Below, in pieces: positions 8,792 through 17,164 of a stretch of 43,192 nt of DNA. The position numbers were made by a program, and so were the translations under genes. Position 1 is the stretch's first letter, and every line of letters starts with the position of its first letter. A model generated the notes under the pieces. It ran no database searches and was not told where the DNA came from. It saw only the letters and a list, made by a program, of their open reading frames with translations. The DNA comes from Pseudorhizobium endolithicum (lineage in GTDB: Bacteria; Pseudomonadota; Alphaproteobacteria; Rhizobiales; Rhizobiaceae), in assembly GCF_902153245.2 (NCBI RefSeq), contig NZ_CABFWF030000006.1:156559-199750 (forward strand), in the 5' to 3' direction.

Positions 8792-9799
8792 TCAGGCAAA
8801 CAGCGCGTCGGTGACGCGGATGTCGCCGACATGGATGCCGTTCCAGTTCTTCATGGACTTGTTGGCCATGGCCATCAGGGACTGGTGGACCTCTCCATCC
8901 CTTTCAAACCAGCGGGCGATCAGGGCGAAGATCATTGCCTCCGCTGCGCGGGTCGTGCCGTCCTCGCATTTCACCGCCATGGCCAGGCCCTGGTCCGGGA
9001 GCGCCGCCACGAACACGCCTTCGGCACCGGTCTTGGCGAAGATCTTGCCGGGTGCGACCTGCATCAGCTTCGTGCAGGCGCGCCTGGTGCCGGCGACATA
9101 GAAGGGCTCGGCCATGCAGGCTTCCATGAGCCGGCGCGATGCCTTGGCACGCAGGGGCTCCAGTCCCGCCCCGGTGAGCATTCTGGCGAAACCGTGCGCC
9201 AGCCCCTTGAGAGGCGCGGCATAGGTGGGGATGGAGCAGCCGTCGATGCCGCAGGTCTCGTAGCCGAGCGCGGCACCCGTCAGGGCCTCCATGGTGCCGC
9301 GGATTTCCGCCTGCAGCGGATGGTCGTAGTTGACGTAGCCCTCCACCTCATAGCCGGCATGGCAGCAGGTGCAGACGAAGCCGGAATGCTTGCCGGAGCA
9401 GTTGTTGTGAAGGGCGGTCGGCTTTTCGAGCGTGCGGGCCTGGTGGATCAGCGTGTTCTGGTCCGACGACCAGTGCGCTCCACATTCCAGCGCCGACACA
9501 TCACGGCCGGCGCGCGCCAGCATGGAGGCGGCGAGCGCGGCATGCCCGTCCTCGCCGGAATGGGAGGCGCAGGCCAGCGCCAGTTCCCTGTTGCCGAAGC
9601 CGTAGGCATCCGCCGCGCCGCTCTCGACCAGCGGCAGAGCCTGCATCGCCTTGCAGGCGGAGCGGGGGAAGACGCCGCTCTCCACGTCGCCGAAGGAGAA
9701 CACGGTCCTGCCATCGCCATCGACCACGATCCCCATGCCGCGGTGGCGGCTTTCGACGATACGGCCGCGGGTCACTTCGACGGTAACGGGGTTTTGCAT
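8792..9799 (-). CDS. L-asparaginase II family (Rhizobium ReAV type)
   Basis: A 335-residue enzyme of the asparaginase II family (PF06089), which hydrolyses L-asparagine to aspartate and ammonia and is unrelated in fold to the E. coli enzymes. The published Rhizobium etli ReAV structure shows two Ser-Lys pairs and a metal site made by Cys-Lys-Cys. Matching residues are visible here: Ser47-Lys50 in RSACKAM, Ser79 in ASHSGEDG, Cys134 and Lys137 in NCSGKHSG, and Cys188 in IDGCS. Lys256 in AKTGAEG is a possible second-pair lysine. It probably lets the cell use asparagine as a nitrogen and carbon source. The ATG is divergent from a DUF3750 gene across 70 bases. Confidence 0.92.
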   Translation of the reverse strand: MQNPVTVEVTRGRIVESRHRGMGIVVDGDGRTVFSFGDVESGVFPRSACKAMQALPLVESGAADAYGFGNRELALACASHSGEDGHAALAASMLARAGRDVSALECGAHWSSDQNTLIHQARTLEKPTALHNNCSGKHSGFVCTCCHAGYEVEGYVNYDHPLQAEIRGTMEALTGAALGYETCGIDGCSIPTYAAPLKGLAHGFARMLTGAGLEPLRAKASRRLMEACMAEPFYVAGTRRACTKLMQVAPGKIFAKTGAEGVFVAALPDQGLAMAVKCEDGTTRAAEAMIFALIARWFERDGEVHQSLMAMANKSMKNWNGIHVGDIRVTDALFA

Positions 9800-9869
9800 T
9801 GGTCGGCCCTTCGATTGCTGGTTTCAATCGCTCTTAGCCGACCGGTACACGAGTTGCACGAGGTCTTGA

Positions 9870-10607
9870 ATGAAATACTTGAAGCGGCTGCTTCTCATCA
9901 TCTTCATCGTCTATCTGCTGCCGACCTTCGCGTCCGCGGGCTGGTGGGCGATCCAGGAGCGGCCGGGCCGCTGGAGCGAGGCGCGCTGGTCGTCCGCCCG
10001 GATCCTGCCCGAGGCGAGCGAGAGCGAGGAGGCGGCGGTCTACATCTTTTCGGCGACCACCGGTGGGCTGAAGGGAGCCGTCGCCAGCCATGCCTGGATC
10101 GTCACCAAGGAGAAGGGCGCCGACAGCTACACGCGCTACGACAAGGTGGGCTGGGGATCGCCGATCCGGCGCAACCACCGGCCGCCAGACGCCTACTGGT
10201 ATTCCAACCCGCCACAGCTCGTGAAGGCGGTGACCGGCGTGGAGGCGGAACTGCTGATCCCGAAAGTGGAGGGCGCAATCGCGGCCTATCCCTACGCGGA
10301 ACCCGGCGGCTACAGGATCTTCCCCGGCCCAAATTCCAACACCTTCGTTGCCTTCGTGCTCAGAAGCGTGCCGGAGCTCGGCGCGGTGCTGCCACCCCAT
10401 GCGGTGGGGCGCGACTACCTGCCGGATGGCGACTTCGTGCATGTGGATGCGGACTGGCGCGACGTGCACGTGACACTCGGTGGGCTTCTCGGCTTTTCCG
10501 CCGGCGTCCGCAGCGGCATCGAACTGCATTTCCTGGGGCTCGTGGCGGGACTGGATCTCGCCACTCCCGGCATCAAGGTGCCCGCTGTCGGAAGGATCGG
10601 CTTCTAG
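9870..10607 (+). CDS. DUF3750 family protein
   Basis: A 245-residue protein with an N-terminal hydrophobic segment (LKRLLLIIFIVYLLPTFASAGWWA) that is either a signal peptide or an anchor, so the rest is likely periplasmic. The conserved region reads YIFSATTGGLKGAVASHAWIV, then YDKVGWG, then AYPYAEPGGYRIFPGPNSNTFVAFVLR. The paired His (SHAWIV) and the Asn-Thr-Phe block look like conserved polar positions of the family. The function is not known. GAGG precedes the ATG at 9870. The terminator at 10628-10650 may also act for this gene, although its T-tract is on the other side. Confidence 0.85.
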   Translation: MKYLKRLLLIIFIVYLLPTFASAGWWAIQERPGRWSEARWSSARILPEASESEEAAVYIFSATTGGLKGAVASHAWIVTKEKGADSYTRYDKVGWGSPIRRNHRPPDAYWYSNPPQLVKAVTGVEAELLIPKVEGAIAAYPYAEPGGYRIFPGPNSNTFVAFVLRSVPELGAVLPPHAVGRDYLPDGDFVHVDADWRDVHVTLGGLLGFSAGVRSGIELHFLGLVAGLDLATPGIKVPAVGRIGF

Positions 10608-10627
10608 CGACAGGCCGGGAAATGCAA

Positions 10628-10650
10628 AACGCCCGCGGCATGCGGGCGTT
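10628..10650 (-). terminator. Rho-independent terminator of the DUF1127 gene
   Basis: AACGCCCGC and GCGGGCGTT form a perfect 9-bp stem around a 5-nt loop. On the minus strand the stem is followed by TTTGCATTT. It sits 28 bases after the DUF1127 stop. Confidence 0.8.
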
Positions 10651-10677
10651 CACAGGTACCAGGCGATGATCGGTTAA

Positions 10678-10824
10678 TCAGAAGCCGGAAGCCTGACGGG
10701 CAACGCGGTGGATATCGCACTGGGAAATGCCGAGATCGTTGAGGTCACGCGAGCTCATGCGGCTCAGTTCGGCAACGGTGCGGCGGTATTGGCGCCAGTT
10801 GTTGAAGGTACGGACGACGTTCAT
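10678..10824 (-). CDS. DUF1127 small arginine-rich protein (48 aa)
   Basis: A 48-residue basic protein. It begins MNVVRTFNNWRQYRRTVAEL and contains the family core LSRMSSRDLNDLGISQCDI. The start is the ATG at 10822-10824, preceded by GAAAGGGGG. Small DUF1127 proteins of Agrobacterium and other Alphaproteobacteria are abundant, stress-responsive, and linked to RNA turnover and phosphate metabolism, probably through RNA or protein binding by the Arg-rich helix. The gene is a single-cistron unit with a recognisable promoter at 10900-10928 and its own terminator at 10628-10650. Confidence 0.9.
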   Translation of the reverse strand: MNVVRTFNNWRQYRRTVAELSRMSSRDLNDLGISQCDIHRVARQASGF

Positions 10825-10899
10825 GACAAACCCCCTTTCGTGGGCGTTCCGAAGCATGGCGGCCAGGCATTGGCGCTCTCTTCTGCTTCGATAGCCTCC

Positions 10900-10928
10900 A
10901 TATAGTCCCTGCCCGCGCACACCAAAAG
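10900..10928 (-). promoter_or_regulatory. Candidate sigma-70 promoter of the DUF1127 gene
   Basis: On the minus strand a -10 CTATAT matches the rhizobial housekeeping consensus exactly. CTTTTG lies 17 bases upstream as a partial match to the -35 consensus CTTGAC. The predicted transcript would have a leader of about 70 bases before the ATG at 10824. Confidence 0.5.
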
Positions 10929-11004
10929 CGCACAAATATCAGCTCACCCATGCATTGCTTGCATGGATCCTACGGCCTATCCAAAGGGTGGGCCGGAAAC
11001 GGAA

Positions 11005-11026
11005 AAGGGCCGCGTCGGCGGCCCTT
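11005..11026 (-). terminator. Rho-independent terminator of an unassigned minus-strand transcript
   Basis: AAGGGCCGC and GCGGCCCTT form a 9-bp stem with a GTCG loop; on the minus strand the stem runs into TTTT. No conventional gene ends here: the nearest minus-strand ORF upstream in the transcript is the 24-codon frame at 11088-11162. It therefore suggests a small RNA or a micro-ORF transcript. Confidence 0.6.
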
Positions 11027-11087
11027 CCATGAGTTTGGTCCGGTTGACGAACCCGGACGCCGAAATGGCGCCCGCAGGAAGATGCGT

Positions 11088-11162
11088 TCAGGCCGAGGGC
11101 TGCCCCGTCAAGACCATCACCTTTCCAAAGTCCGAAACGCAGACCGAAATCTCACTCGACAT
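11088..11162 (-). CDS. Possible 24-residue micro-ORF or small RNA
   Basis: An ATG at 11160-11162 is preceded by AAGGAAGGTGATCC, one of the best ribosome-binding sites in the window. The frame encodes MSSEISVCVSDFGKVMVLTG plus four residues and ends in TGA. An in-frame TGA immediately precedes the binding site, so the frame cannot be longer. The downstream 60 bases hold a 6-bp hairpin (GTCCGG/CCGGAC, 11038-11058) and then the terminator at 11005-11026. The peptide matches no family I recognise. Equally, the whole transcript could be a trans-acting small RNA, with the binding-site-like stretch fortuitous. Confidence 0.3.
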   Translation of the reverse strand: MSSEISVCVSDFGKVMVLTGQPSA

Positions 11163-11312
11163 TGGATCACCTTCCTTTCATTACGTTGACGATGAACAGA
11201 AGGTAGGCATGGCGTCGCATGTATGCAAGGCACGTTATGTGACAATGTTCGGATATAATTGAGTTGAAGTCTCCCTGGCTTCGCCTAGCATTCGCGAGCC
11301 TGCTGATTCACC

Positions 11313-12314
11313 CTACCGCAGATCGAGGATGATCTTACCGATATGGCTGCTCGTCTCCATCAGCCGGTGCGCCTCGACGACCTTGTCGAAGGGCATGACG
11401 GCGTGGATCACCGGCGCCACCTTGCCCGTATCGAGGAACGGCCAGACCTCGGATCTCAACTCGTCGCGGATCGCCCGCTTCTCCTCCGCCGTGCGGGGCC
11501 GCATCGTTGAGCCGGTGACCGTAAGGCGCTTCACCATGATCGGGGAGAGGTTCGCATTCTCGGCGACGGCGCCACCGAGAAAGGCGATGATCGACAGGCA
11601 GCCGTCCCTGGCCAGCGCGCTCAGGTTGCGGTTGAAATAGTCGGCGCCGATCATGTCGAGGACGACGTCGACGCCCCTGCCTGCGGTCTCGGCCTTGACC
11701 ACCTCGACGAAATCCTCATCGCGGTAGTTGATGCCTCGGCGGGCGCCGAGCTTTTCGCAGGCGCGGCACTTTTCGGCAGAGCCCGCCGTCGCATAGGCCT
11801 CCGCTCCGAAGGCTCTGGCGAGCTGGATCGCCGTCGTGCCGATACCGCTGGTGCCGCCGTGGATCAGCACCGTCTCGCCTTCCGTCAGGCCCGCCATCTG
11901 GAAGAGGTTCGCCCAGACGGTGAAGAAGGTCTCGGGCAGCGCGGCGGCCTTCACCGCATCATAGCCCCGCGGGAACGGCAGCGTCTGGCCCGCGGGCAGC
12001 GCGCAGTATTCGGCATAGCCGCCGCCGTTCGCCAGTCCGCAGACCCGCTCGCCGATGGTGATGTCCGTGACGCCCTCGCCCAGCGCGACGACCGTGCCGG
12101 CCACTTCGAGGCCGAGGATCGGGCTCGCGTCCTTCGGCGGCGGATAGCTGCCGCTGCGCTGCGCCACGTCCGGCCGGTTGACGCCGGCGGCCTCGACCCG
12201 GACGATCACCTCGCCGGCCCGCGGTTGCGGCACGGGACCGGTCGCAAGCTTCATCACCTCCGGCCCTCCGAAGGCGGGTAGATCGACATAGCGCATCTGG
12301 CTGGGGAGCGGCAT
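11313..12314 (-). CDS. NAD(P)H-quinone oxidoreductase, PIG3/zeta-crystallin type
   Basis: A 333-residue medium-chain dehydrogenase/reductase without zinc ligands. The N-terminal catalytic domain ([22 protein letters not shown]) and the nucleotide-binding motif ([18 protein letters not shown]) are typical of the PIG3/QorA branch, which reduces quinones with [14 protein letters not shown] and SSHIGKIIL near the end agree with this. AGGAGACCTGCC precedes the ATG. The gene stands alone; the flanking genes are separated by short gaps and are unrelated. Confidence 0.92.
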   Translation of the reverse strand: MPLPSQMRYVDLPAFGGPEVMKLATGPVPQPRAGEVIVRVEAAGVNRPDVAQRSGSYPPPKDASPILGLEVAGTVVALGEGVTDITIGERVCGLANGGGYAEYCALPAGQTLPFPRGYDAVKAAALPETFFTVWANLFQMAGLTEGETVLIHGGTSGIGTTAIQLARAFGAEAYATAGSAEKCRACEKLGARRGINYRDEDFVEVVKAETAGRGVDVVLDMIGADYFNRNLSALARDGCLSIIAFLGGAVAENANLSPIMVKRLTVTGSTMRPRTAEEKRAIRDELRSEVWPFLDTGKVAPVIHAVMPFDKVVEAHRLMETSSHIGKIILDLR

Positions 12315-12389
12315 GGCAGGTCTCCTGGTTTGGAAAAGGAGACTTAGGACGCGCCGGCGGCATCGGAAAGACGGTTGCCCGTCACGGTG

Positions 12390-14195
12390 TCAATTTGTCT
12401 CGCCGAAGGCGACGAAGACGAGGCCGGCGGGCGCCTCCTTCGACTGCGCCTTCACCGCCGCGATGCTGCTCGCGATCTGGCCGACATCGTCGAGCAGCAG
12501 CCCCTTCGGCAATTCCAGAACGCCGATCGAACAGCGAAGCAGTGGGAAGAAGCGCTCGTCGCCGTTGCGGTCGTGACCCTTGATGCATCCCACCGCCTGC
12601 TCTTCCGCCGAATAGAGCCCGACCACGTCGTCGTGAAAATCGCTGAGGAGCCGTTCGAGTATCTCGGCCAGTTCCTCGCGCGTCCAGTCGCGCACGCCGA
12701 TGAAGAAGTCGTCGCCGCCGACATGACCGAGGAAAAGATCGTCGGAGAAGAAGTACCGGCGCAACAGGGCGGAGAAGAGCGAGATGGCATGGTCGCCCAT
12801 GTGGAAGCCGTAGAGATCGTTGAACGGCTTGAAGTGGTCGAAGTCGCAGTAGCAGAAGAAGCGGCTGTCCTCGTCGTCGCGGCCGGCCTCCTGCATGAAG
12901 TCGCCGATCGCCCGGTTGCCCGGCAGCCCCGTCAGCGGGTTCTGATCCTGGGCGATCTTCAACTGCTTCTCGCTGATCACCTTGACGAGGGAGGCCGCCG
13001 AAACCACGCCCGCATAGCGCATGTTCTCCGTCAGGATGACACAGGCGGAATTGTCCATGCTGGCGAAGAGGCTCATCAGTTCTTCCGCATCGGCATCCAG
13101 CCCGATGATCGGCGCCATGTCGACGAAATGGGAGATCGTCCGCTCATAGACCTTGTTCTTGAGAAGGTCGCGGCCGAAGGGCTGATAGATGAATTCCTTC
13201 AGATGGTATTCGTTGATGACGCCGCGCGGCTCGCCATTGGCGTTGAGGACCGGAAAGAACGCCTGCCGCGGGTTGCGGCGGAAGAGCTCGAATACGCTGT
13301 CGATGCTCTCATGCTCGTAGACCGCCGGAAGGCGCTCGATCTGCTTGCGGATGAGGATTTCGTCCAGGGATTGGCTGGAGCGGCGGCTCCTGCCGATTTC
13401 CGCCAGATGCGGGAAGGACGACTGCAGCTCGTTCTGGAAGGTCGTCGGGCGAGCGATGAAATAGCCCTGCACGAGATCCACGCCATACTCGCGGCACGTC
13501 AGCAATTCCGCTTCGGTCTCGATGCCTTCGGCGATCACCCGCACCCCGAGGACATGGGCGATGTGGACGATGTTCTTGAAGAGATGGCGCTTGCGCGCGC
13601 TCTGGTCGATCCCGTCGATGAAGTGGCGGTCGATCTTGAGATAGTCCACCTGGTAGTCGCACAGGAGCTTAATTTCCCCATGGCCGACGCCGAAATCGTC
13701 GATGGCGAGCTTGAACCCGGCCTTGCGGAGCTTGTCCACCAGCGCTGCGAATTCCGGCACGCTCGTGTTGTCGAAACGCTCGGACAGCTCGAAGCAGACG
13801 GAGGACGGCGGGATGCTCGCCTTCCTCAGGTGCTGGACAAGCCTTTCGATGATGTAGTCGCCGTCTTTGATGAGGCGGACGTCCAGATTGAGGAAGAGCG
13901 TCGCCGAGGCAAAATCCGGCAGCGTCGCGAACTTGGCGAGCGACCGGCCCGCCATCATCTGCTCCAGCGCCAGCAACTGGCCTGCTTCCGCGGCCTGATC
14001 GAGGAGTTCCAGCGGCGAGGAGAAGCCGATGCGGTCAAAACCGCGCATCAAGGTCTCATAACCGAACACCGTTCCGGTCGCGACCTCGACGATCGGCTGG
14101 AAAGCGCTTTCCAGAACCAGCTTTGAGAGCGTGAGAAGCTGGTCTCCAGCATATCGCCTGAAAAGGCCGGGTTCGATAGCGGCCGCCGAGTTCAT
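12390..14195 (-). CDS. EAL-CBS-GGDEF hybrid c-di-GMP protein with a GGDDF site
   Basis: A 601-residue cytosolic protein. The EAL phosphodiesterase domain comes first (about residues 20-255), then a CBS pair (about 285-410), then a GGDEF domain (about 430-600). The EAL residues look complete: E47 in YETLMRG, N in LNLDV, E in FELSE, IDDFGVGHG, K in YLKIDRH, E in IAEGIE and Q in VQGYF. The cyclase site reads GGDDF (residues 493-497), a conservative change from GGDEF. It therefore looks like a phosphodiesterase, with cyclase activity uncertain. CBS domains bind adenosine nucleotides and may gate activity by energy state. GGAGTAAGTC precedes the ATG at 14193-14195. Confidence 0.9.
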   Translation of the reverse strand: MNSAAAIEPGLFRRYAGDQLLTLSKLVLESAFQPIVEVATGTVFGYETLMRGFDRIGFSSPLELLDQAAEAGQLLALEQMMAGRSLAKFATLPDFASATLFLNLDVRLIKDGDYIIERLVQHLRKASIPPSSVCFELSERFDNTSVPEFAALVDKLRKAGFKLAIDDFGVGHGEIKLLCDYQVDYLKIDRHFIDGIDQSARKRHLFKNIVHIAHVLGVRVIAEGIETEAELLTCREYGVDLVQGYFIARPTTFQNELQSSFPHLAEIGRSRRSSQSLDEILIRKQIERLPAVYEHESIDSVFELFRRNPRQAFFPVLNANGEPRGVINEYHLKEFIYQPFGRDLLKNKVYERTISHFVDMAPIIGLDADAEELMSLFASMDNSACVILTENMRYAGVVSAASLVKVISEKQLKIAQDQNPLTGLPGNRAIGDFMQEAGRDDEDSRFFCYCDFDHFKPFNDLYGFHMGDHAISLFSALLRRYFFSDDLFLGHVGGDDFFIGVRDWTREELAEILERLLSDFHDDVVGLYSAEEQAVGCIKGHDRNGDERFFPLLRCSIGVLELPKGLLLDDVGQIASSIAAVKAQSKEAPAGLVFVAFGETN

Positions 14196-14359
14196 GACTT
14201 ACTCCATGCGCGCAATAGTCTTGAGCACGCGGAGCATCCTTCCCCACTCGTCAACAAAGCCTTTCGCGTATGTGAATGTTACATGAAGGTTAAGGTGCTT
14301 TTGATTCAATAGGTCGCGATCCGGGATTCCCCTGCCGGCCGTGACGGGACCGAAGGCTT

Positions 14360-14908
14360 TCAGCGGCGGGCGGCAAGCGCCACCGCAATCAGCGCCCAGC
14401 CCTGCATCGTCAGGTCGATCGCAAGGAAGAGGCCGAGAACCCAGAGGCTGTTCACCGGCCAGCCGGTCGCTATGGCGATGCCTGCGAGCGCAGTTACGAG
14501 GCCGCCGACAATGATCCAGCCCGACCCCTTCATCGGCCGCATCTTGTAGCCGACCCATATCCGGGCTGCCCCGGCCACCAGGAGAGCTCCCGACATGAAG
14601 AGCGTGAAGAGAGCCGCGGTCAACGCCGGGTTCCAGAAGGCCAGGAAGCCGGCGAGCATGTAGAGCAGGCCACTCGCACCCCAGTAGATCGCCTGGCTCC
14701 AGCCTTTGGCCTGAAAGGCATGCGCGAACTGGACGGCGCCGCCGACGAGCATCATCGCGCCGATGTAGAGGACGGAGGCCACGGTGGCCAGGAAGACGTT
14801 GAGAAAGGCGAGGAGCCCCAAGACCAGAAGCAGGACGCCGAGGGCAAGAAACCAGCCCCACTTGTCCCTCACCTGCGCCGCATGGGGCCTTTCCATTCCG
14901 AAAGCCAT
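14360..14908 (-). CDS. HdeD-like (DUF308) membrane protein
   Basis: A 182-residue protein with about six hydrophobic helices starting at GWFLALGVLLLVLGLLAFLN, a layout typical of the HdeD/DUF308 family linked to acid and general stress resistance. The ATG at 14906-14908 (MAFGMERP) is preceded by GGAGA; an in-frame start 24 codons further out has a less natural N-terminus. It is divergent from betI. The mechanism of the family is unclear; it may buffer or sense membrane conditions. Confidence 0.88.
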   Translation of the reverse strand: MAFGMERPHAAQVRDKWGWFLALGVLLLVLGLLAFLNVFLATVASVLYIGAMMLVGGAVQFAHAFQAKGWSQAIYWGASGLLYMLAGFLAFWNPALTAALFTLFMSGALLVAGAARIWVGYKMRPMKGSGWIIVGGLVTALAGIAIATGWPVNSLWVLGLFLAIDLTMQGWALIAVALAARR

Positions 14909-15004
14909 GGCAATTTCTCCGATCGAGCAAGGACACATGCGCACCTGCTGGGAATGTGGATGAGCATCGCGCTTCGTCAATATGAGGCTGATGAATTGGT
15001 GGCT

Positions 15005-15032
15005 ATTATTGATTGATCAGTCAATCAATAAT
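15005..15032. promoter_or_regulatory. BetI operator: perfect 12-4-12 inverted repeat
   Basis: ATTATTGATTGA and TCAATCAATAAT form perfect 12-bp arms around TCAG, ending 26 bases before the betI ATG. Known BetI sites in other bacteria contain the same TTGATTG...CAATCAA core. Choline relieves BetI repression in those systems, so this site should control the bet operon and may also affect hdeD, which starts about 100 bases away on the other strand. Confidence 0.8.
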
Positions 15033-15058
15033 ACACTGCCGGAAATCGGAGATCAGCC

Positions 15059-15688
15059 ATGCCCCGTATCGGAATGGAGCCGTTGCGCCGCAAGGCGCTG
15101 ATGGATGCCACGCTACGAGCAATCGGACAGCACGGATCGCTGGACGTGACGATGTCCGACATCGCGCGGGAGGCTGGAGTCTCGCCGGCGCTTGCGCACC
15201 ACTATTTCGGCAGCAAGCAGCAGTTGCTGGTGGCGACGATCCGCAGCCTCCTGGGCCGCCTGCGGGCGGATGCCGTCGCGGCGATGGAGCATCTAGACAC
15301 GCCGCGCGAACGGCTTTCCGCCATCATCCGCGTGTCCTTCCAGGCCGATCAGTTCGCCCCGGAGACGGTTGCGGCCTGGCTCGCCTTCTATGTGGAGGCG
15401 CAGCGTTCGGAGGAGGTTCGCCGGCTGCTGGTGATCTATGCCAGGCGCCTGCGCTCCAACCTCCTCCACGGCCTCGAGCGGCTTTGCCCGCCGGACGACG
15501 CGGCGCGGATCGCCGAAGGCGTCGCGGCCATGATCGACGGCCTCTACATCCGCCAGAGCCTGCGCTCGGCCCCGATCGGCAGCACCGCCTCCGTCGCGCT
15601 GACGGAGGACTACCTCGACCTGCAGCTTCGCCCCTTCCTCAAGGATGCGGCGGCATCCGTCCACCCTTCGAGCCGGCCAGGAGAATGA
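15059..15688 (+). CDS. betI: Choline-responsive TetR-type repressor BetI
   Basis: A 209-residue TetR-family repressor. It opens [18 protein letters not shown], with the helix-turn-helix [21 protein letters not shown], the highly conserved start of BetI. The C-terminal ligand domain is of normal length. It represses glycine betaine synthesis until choline is present. The stop codon overlaps an upstream ATG by ATGA, and the betB ribosome-binding site lies inside the last codons, so betI and betB are coupled. The operator is immediately upstream. Confidence 0.95.
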   Translation: MPRIGMEPLRRKALMDATLRAIGQHGSLDVTMSDIAREAGVSPALAHHYFGSKQQLLVATIRSLLGRLRADAVAAMEHLDTPRERLSAIIRVSFQADQFAPETVAAWLAFYVEAQRSEEVRRLLVIYARRLRSNLLHGLERLCPPDDAARIAEGVAAMIDGLYIRQSLRSAPIGSTASVALTEDYLDLQLRPFLKDAAASVHPSSRPGE

Positions 15689-15690
15689 TC

Positions 15691-17154
15691 ATGCGCGCAC
15701 AACCGAAGGCCAGCCATTTCATCGACGGCGCGTATGTGGAAGACACGGCCGGTGCGGTGATCGAGAGCATCTATCCGGCCACCGGCGAGGTGATTGCCCG
15801 GCTGCATGCGGCGACGCCGGCCATCGTCGAGCGCGCGGTCGCCTCCGCTAAGCGGGCCCAGGCGGAATGGGCGGCGATGAGCCCCACGGCGCGCGGCCGT
15901 ATCCTGAAGCGGGCGGCGGAGATCATGCGGGAGCGCAACCGCGAGCTTTCGGAACTGGAGACGCTGGATACGGGCAAACCGATCCAGGAGACGACCGTCG
16001 CCGACCCGACCTCCGGCGCCGACAGCCTCGAATTCTTCGGCGGCATCGCGGCGACGGCACTCAACGGCGCGCACATCCCGCTCGGCGGCGACTGGGCCTA
16101 TACGAAGCGGGTGCCGCTCGGGGTCTGCGTCGGCATCGGCGCCTGGAACTATCCGCAGCAGATCTGCTGCTGGAAGGCAGCACCCGCACTCGCCGCCGGC
16201 AATGCGATGGTGTTCAAGCCCTCGGAGACGACGCCGCTCGGCGCGCTGAAGATCGCCGAAATCCTGCTCGAGGCGGGGCTGCCGAGGGGCGTGTTCAATG
16301 TCGTCCAAGGCGACCGGGAGACGGGGCCGCTCCTCGTCAACCACCCGGACGTGGCGAAGATCTCACTCACCGGCTCCGTACCGACCGGCCGGAAGGTAGC
16401 GGCGGCAGCAGCGGGGCAGTTGAAGCACGTGACCATGGAACTGGGTGGCAAGTCGCCGTTGATCGTCTTCGACGATGCCGATCTCGACAGTGCCATTGGC
16501 GGCGCCATGCTCGGCAATTTCTACTCCACGGGGCAGGTCTGCTCCAACGGCACGCGCGTCTTCGTGCAGAAGCGGATCAAGGAGAAGTTCCTGTCACGCC
16601 TGAAGGAGCGCACGGAGAAGATCGCCATCGGCGACCCGATGAACGAGACAACCCAGATGGGGCCGCTCGTTTCGCGGGCACAGCGCGAGAAAGTGCTCGG
16701 CTACATCGAGAAGGGCAAGGCGGAAGGCGCGCGGCTGGTCACGGGCGGGGGCATTCCCAACGACGTACCGGGCGAAGGTTTCTACGTGCAGCCGGCCGTG
16801 TTCGCCGACGTGACGGACGACATGACGATCGCACGCGAGGAGATTTTCGGCCCGGTGATGTGCGTGCTCGATTTCGAGGACGAGGCGGAGGTGGTCACCC
16901 GCGCCAACGCCACCGAATTCGGCCTTTCCGGCGGCGTCTTCACCGCCGACCTGAAACGAGCGCACGGGGTGGTGGACCGGCTGCAGGCCGGAACGCTGTG
17001 GATCAACACCTACAATCTCTGCCCGGTGGAAATCCCCTTCGGCGGCTCGAAACAGTCCGGCTTCGGGCGGGAGAACTCCGCCGCCGCGCTGGAGCACTAC
17101 ACGGAACTGAAGACGGTCTACGTGGCCATGGGTCCGGTCGAGGCGCCGTATTGA
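15691..17154 (+). CDS. betB: Betaine aldehyde dehydrogenase
   Basis: Oxidises betaine aldehyde to glycine betaine, the second step of choline oxidation. At 487 residues it has the usual length for rhizobial BetB. E250 in [10 protein letters not shown] and the nucleophile C284 in TGQVCSNGT are present, as is the NAD-binding [14 protein letters not shown]. The frame is open from 15013, but AGGAG at 15679-15683 is correctly spaced only for the ATG at 15691 ([10 protein letters not shown]). The ATG at 15685 is too close to it. The gene sits between betI and betA; choline sulfatase (betC), present in the Sinorhizobium meliloti operon, is absent here. Confidence 0.96.
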   Translation: MRAQPKASHFIDGAYVEDTAGAVIESIYPATGEVIARLHAATPAIVERAVASAKRAQAEWAAMSPTARGRILKRAAEIMRERNRELSELETLDTGKPIQETTVADPTSGADSLEFFGGIAATALNGAHIPLGGDWAYTKRVPLGVCVGIGAWNYPQQICCWKAAPALAAGNAMVFKPSETTPLGALKIAEILLEAGLPRGVFNVVQGDRETGPLLVNHPDVAKISLTGSVPTGRKVAAAAAGQLKHVTMELGGKSPLIVFDDADLDSAIGGAMLGNFYSTGQVCSNGTRVFVQKRIKEKFLSRLKERTEKIAIGDPMNETTQMGPLVSRAQREKVLGYIEKGKAEGARLVTGGGIPNDVPGEGFYVQPAVFADVTDDMTIAREEIFGPVMCVLDFEDEAEVVTRANATEFGLSGGVFTADLKRAHGVVDRLQAGTLWINTYNLCPVEIPFGGSKQSGFGRENSAAALEHYTELKTVYVAMGPVEAPY

Positions 17155-17164
17155 GGAGATCGGC

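Noticed and set aside
10825..10850. GGAAC upstream of the DUF1127 gene as an EcfG site
   Set aside because: The matching -10 position would fall at the start codon; the CTATAT promoter further upstream is better.
10963..11262. Plus-strand 99-codon frame over the orphan terminator
   Set aside because: No ribosome-binding site, unusual composition, and both hairpin and T-tract point to transcription on the other strand.
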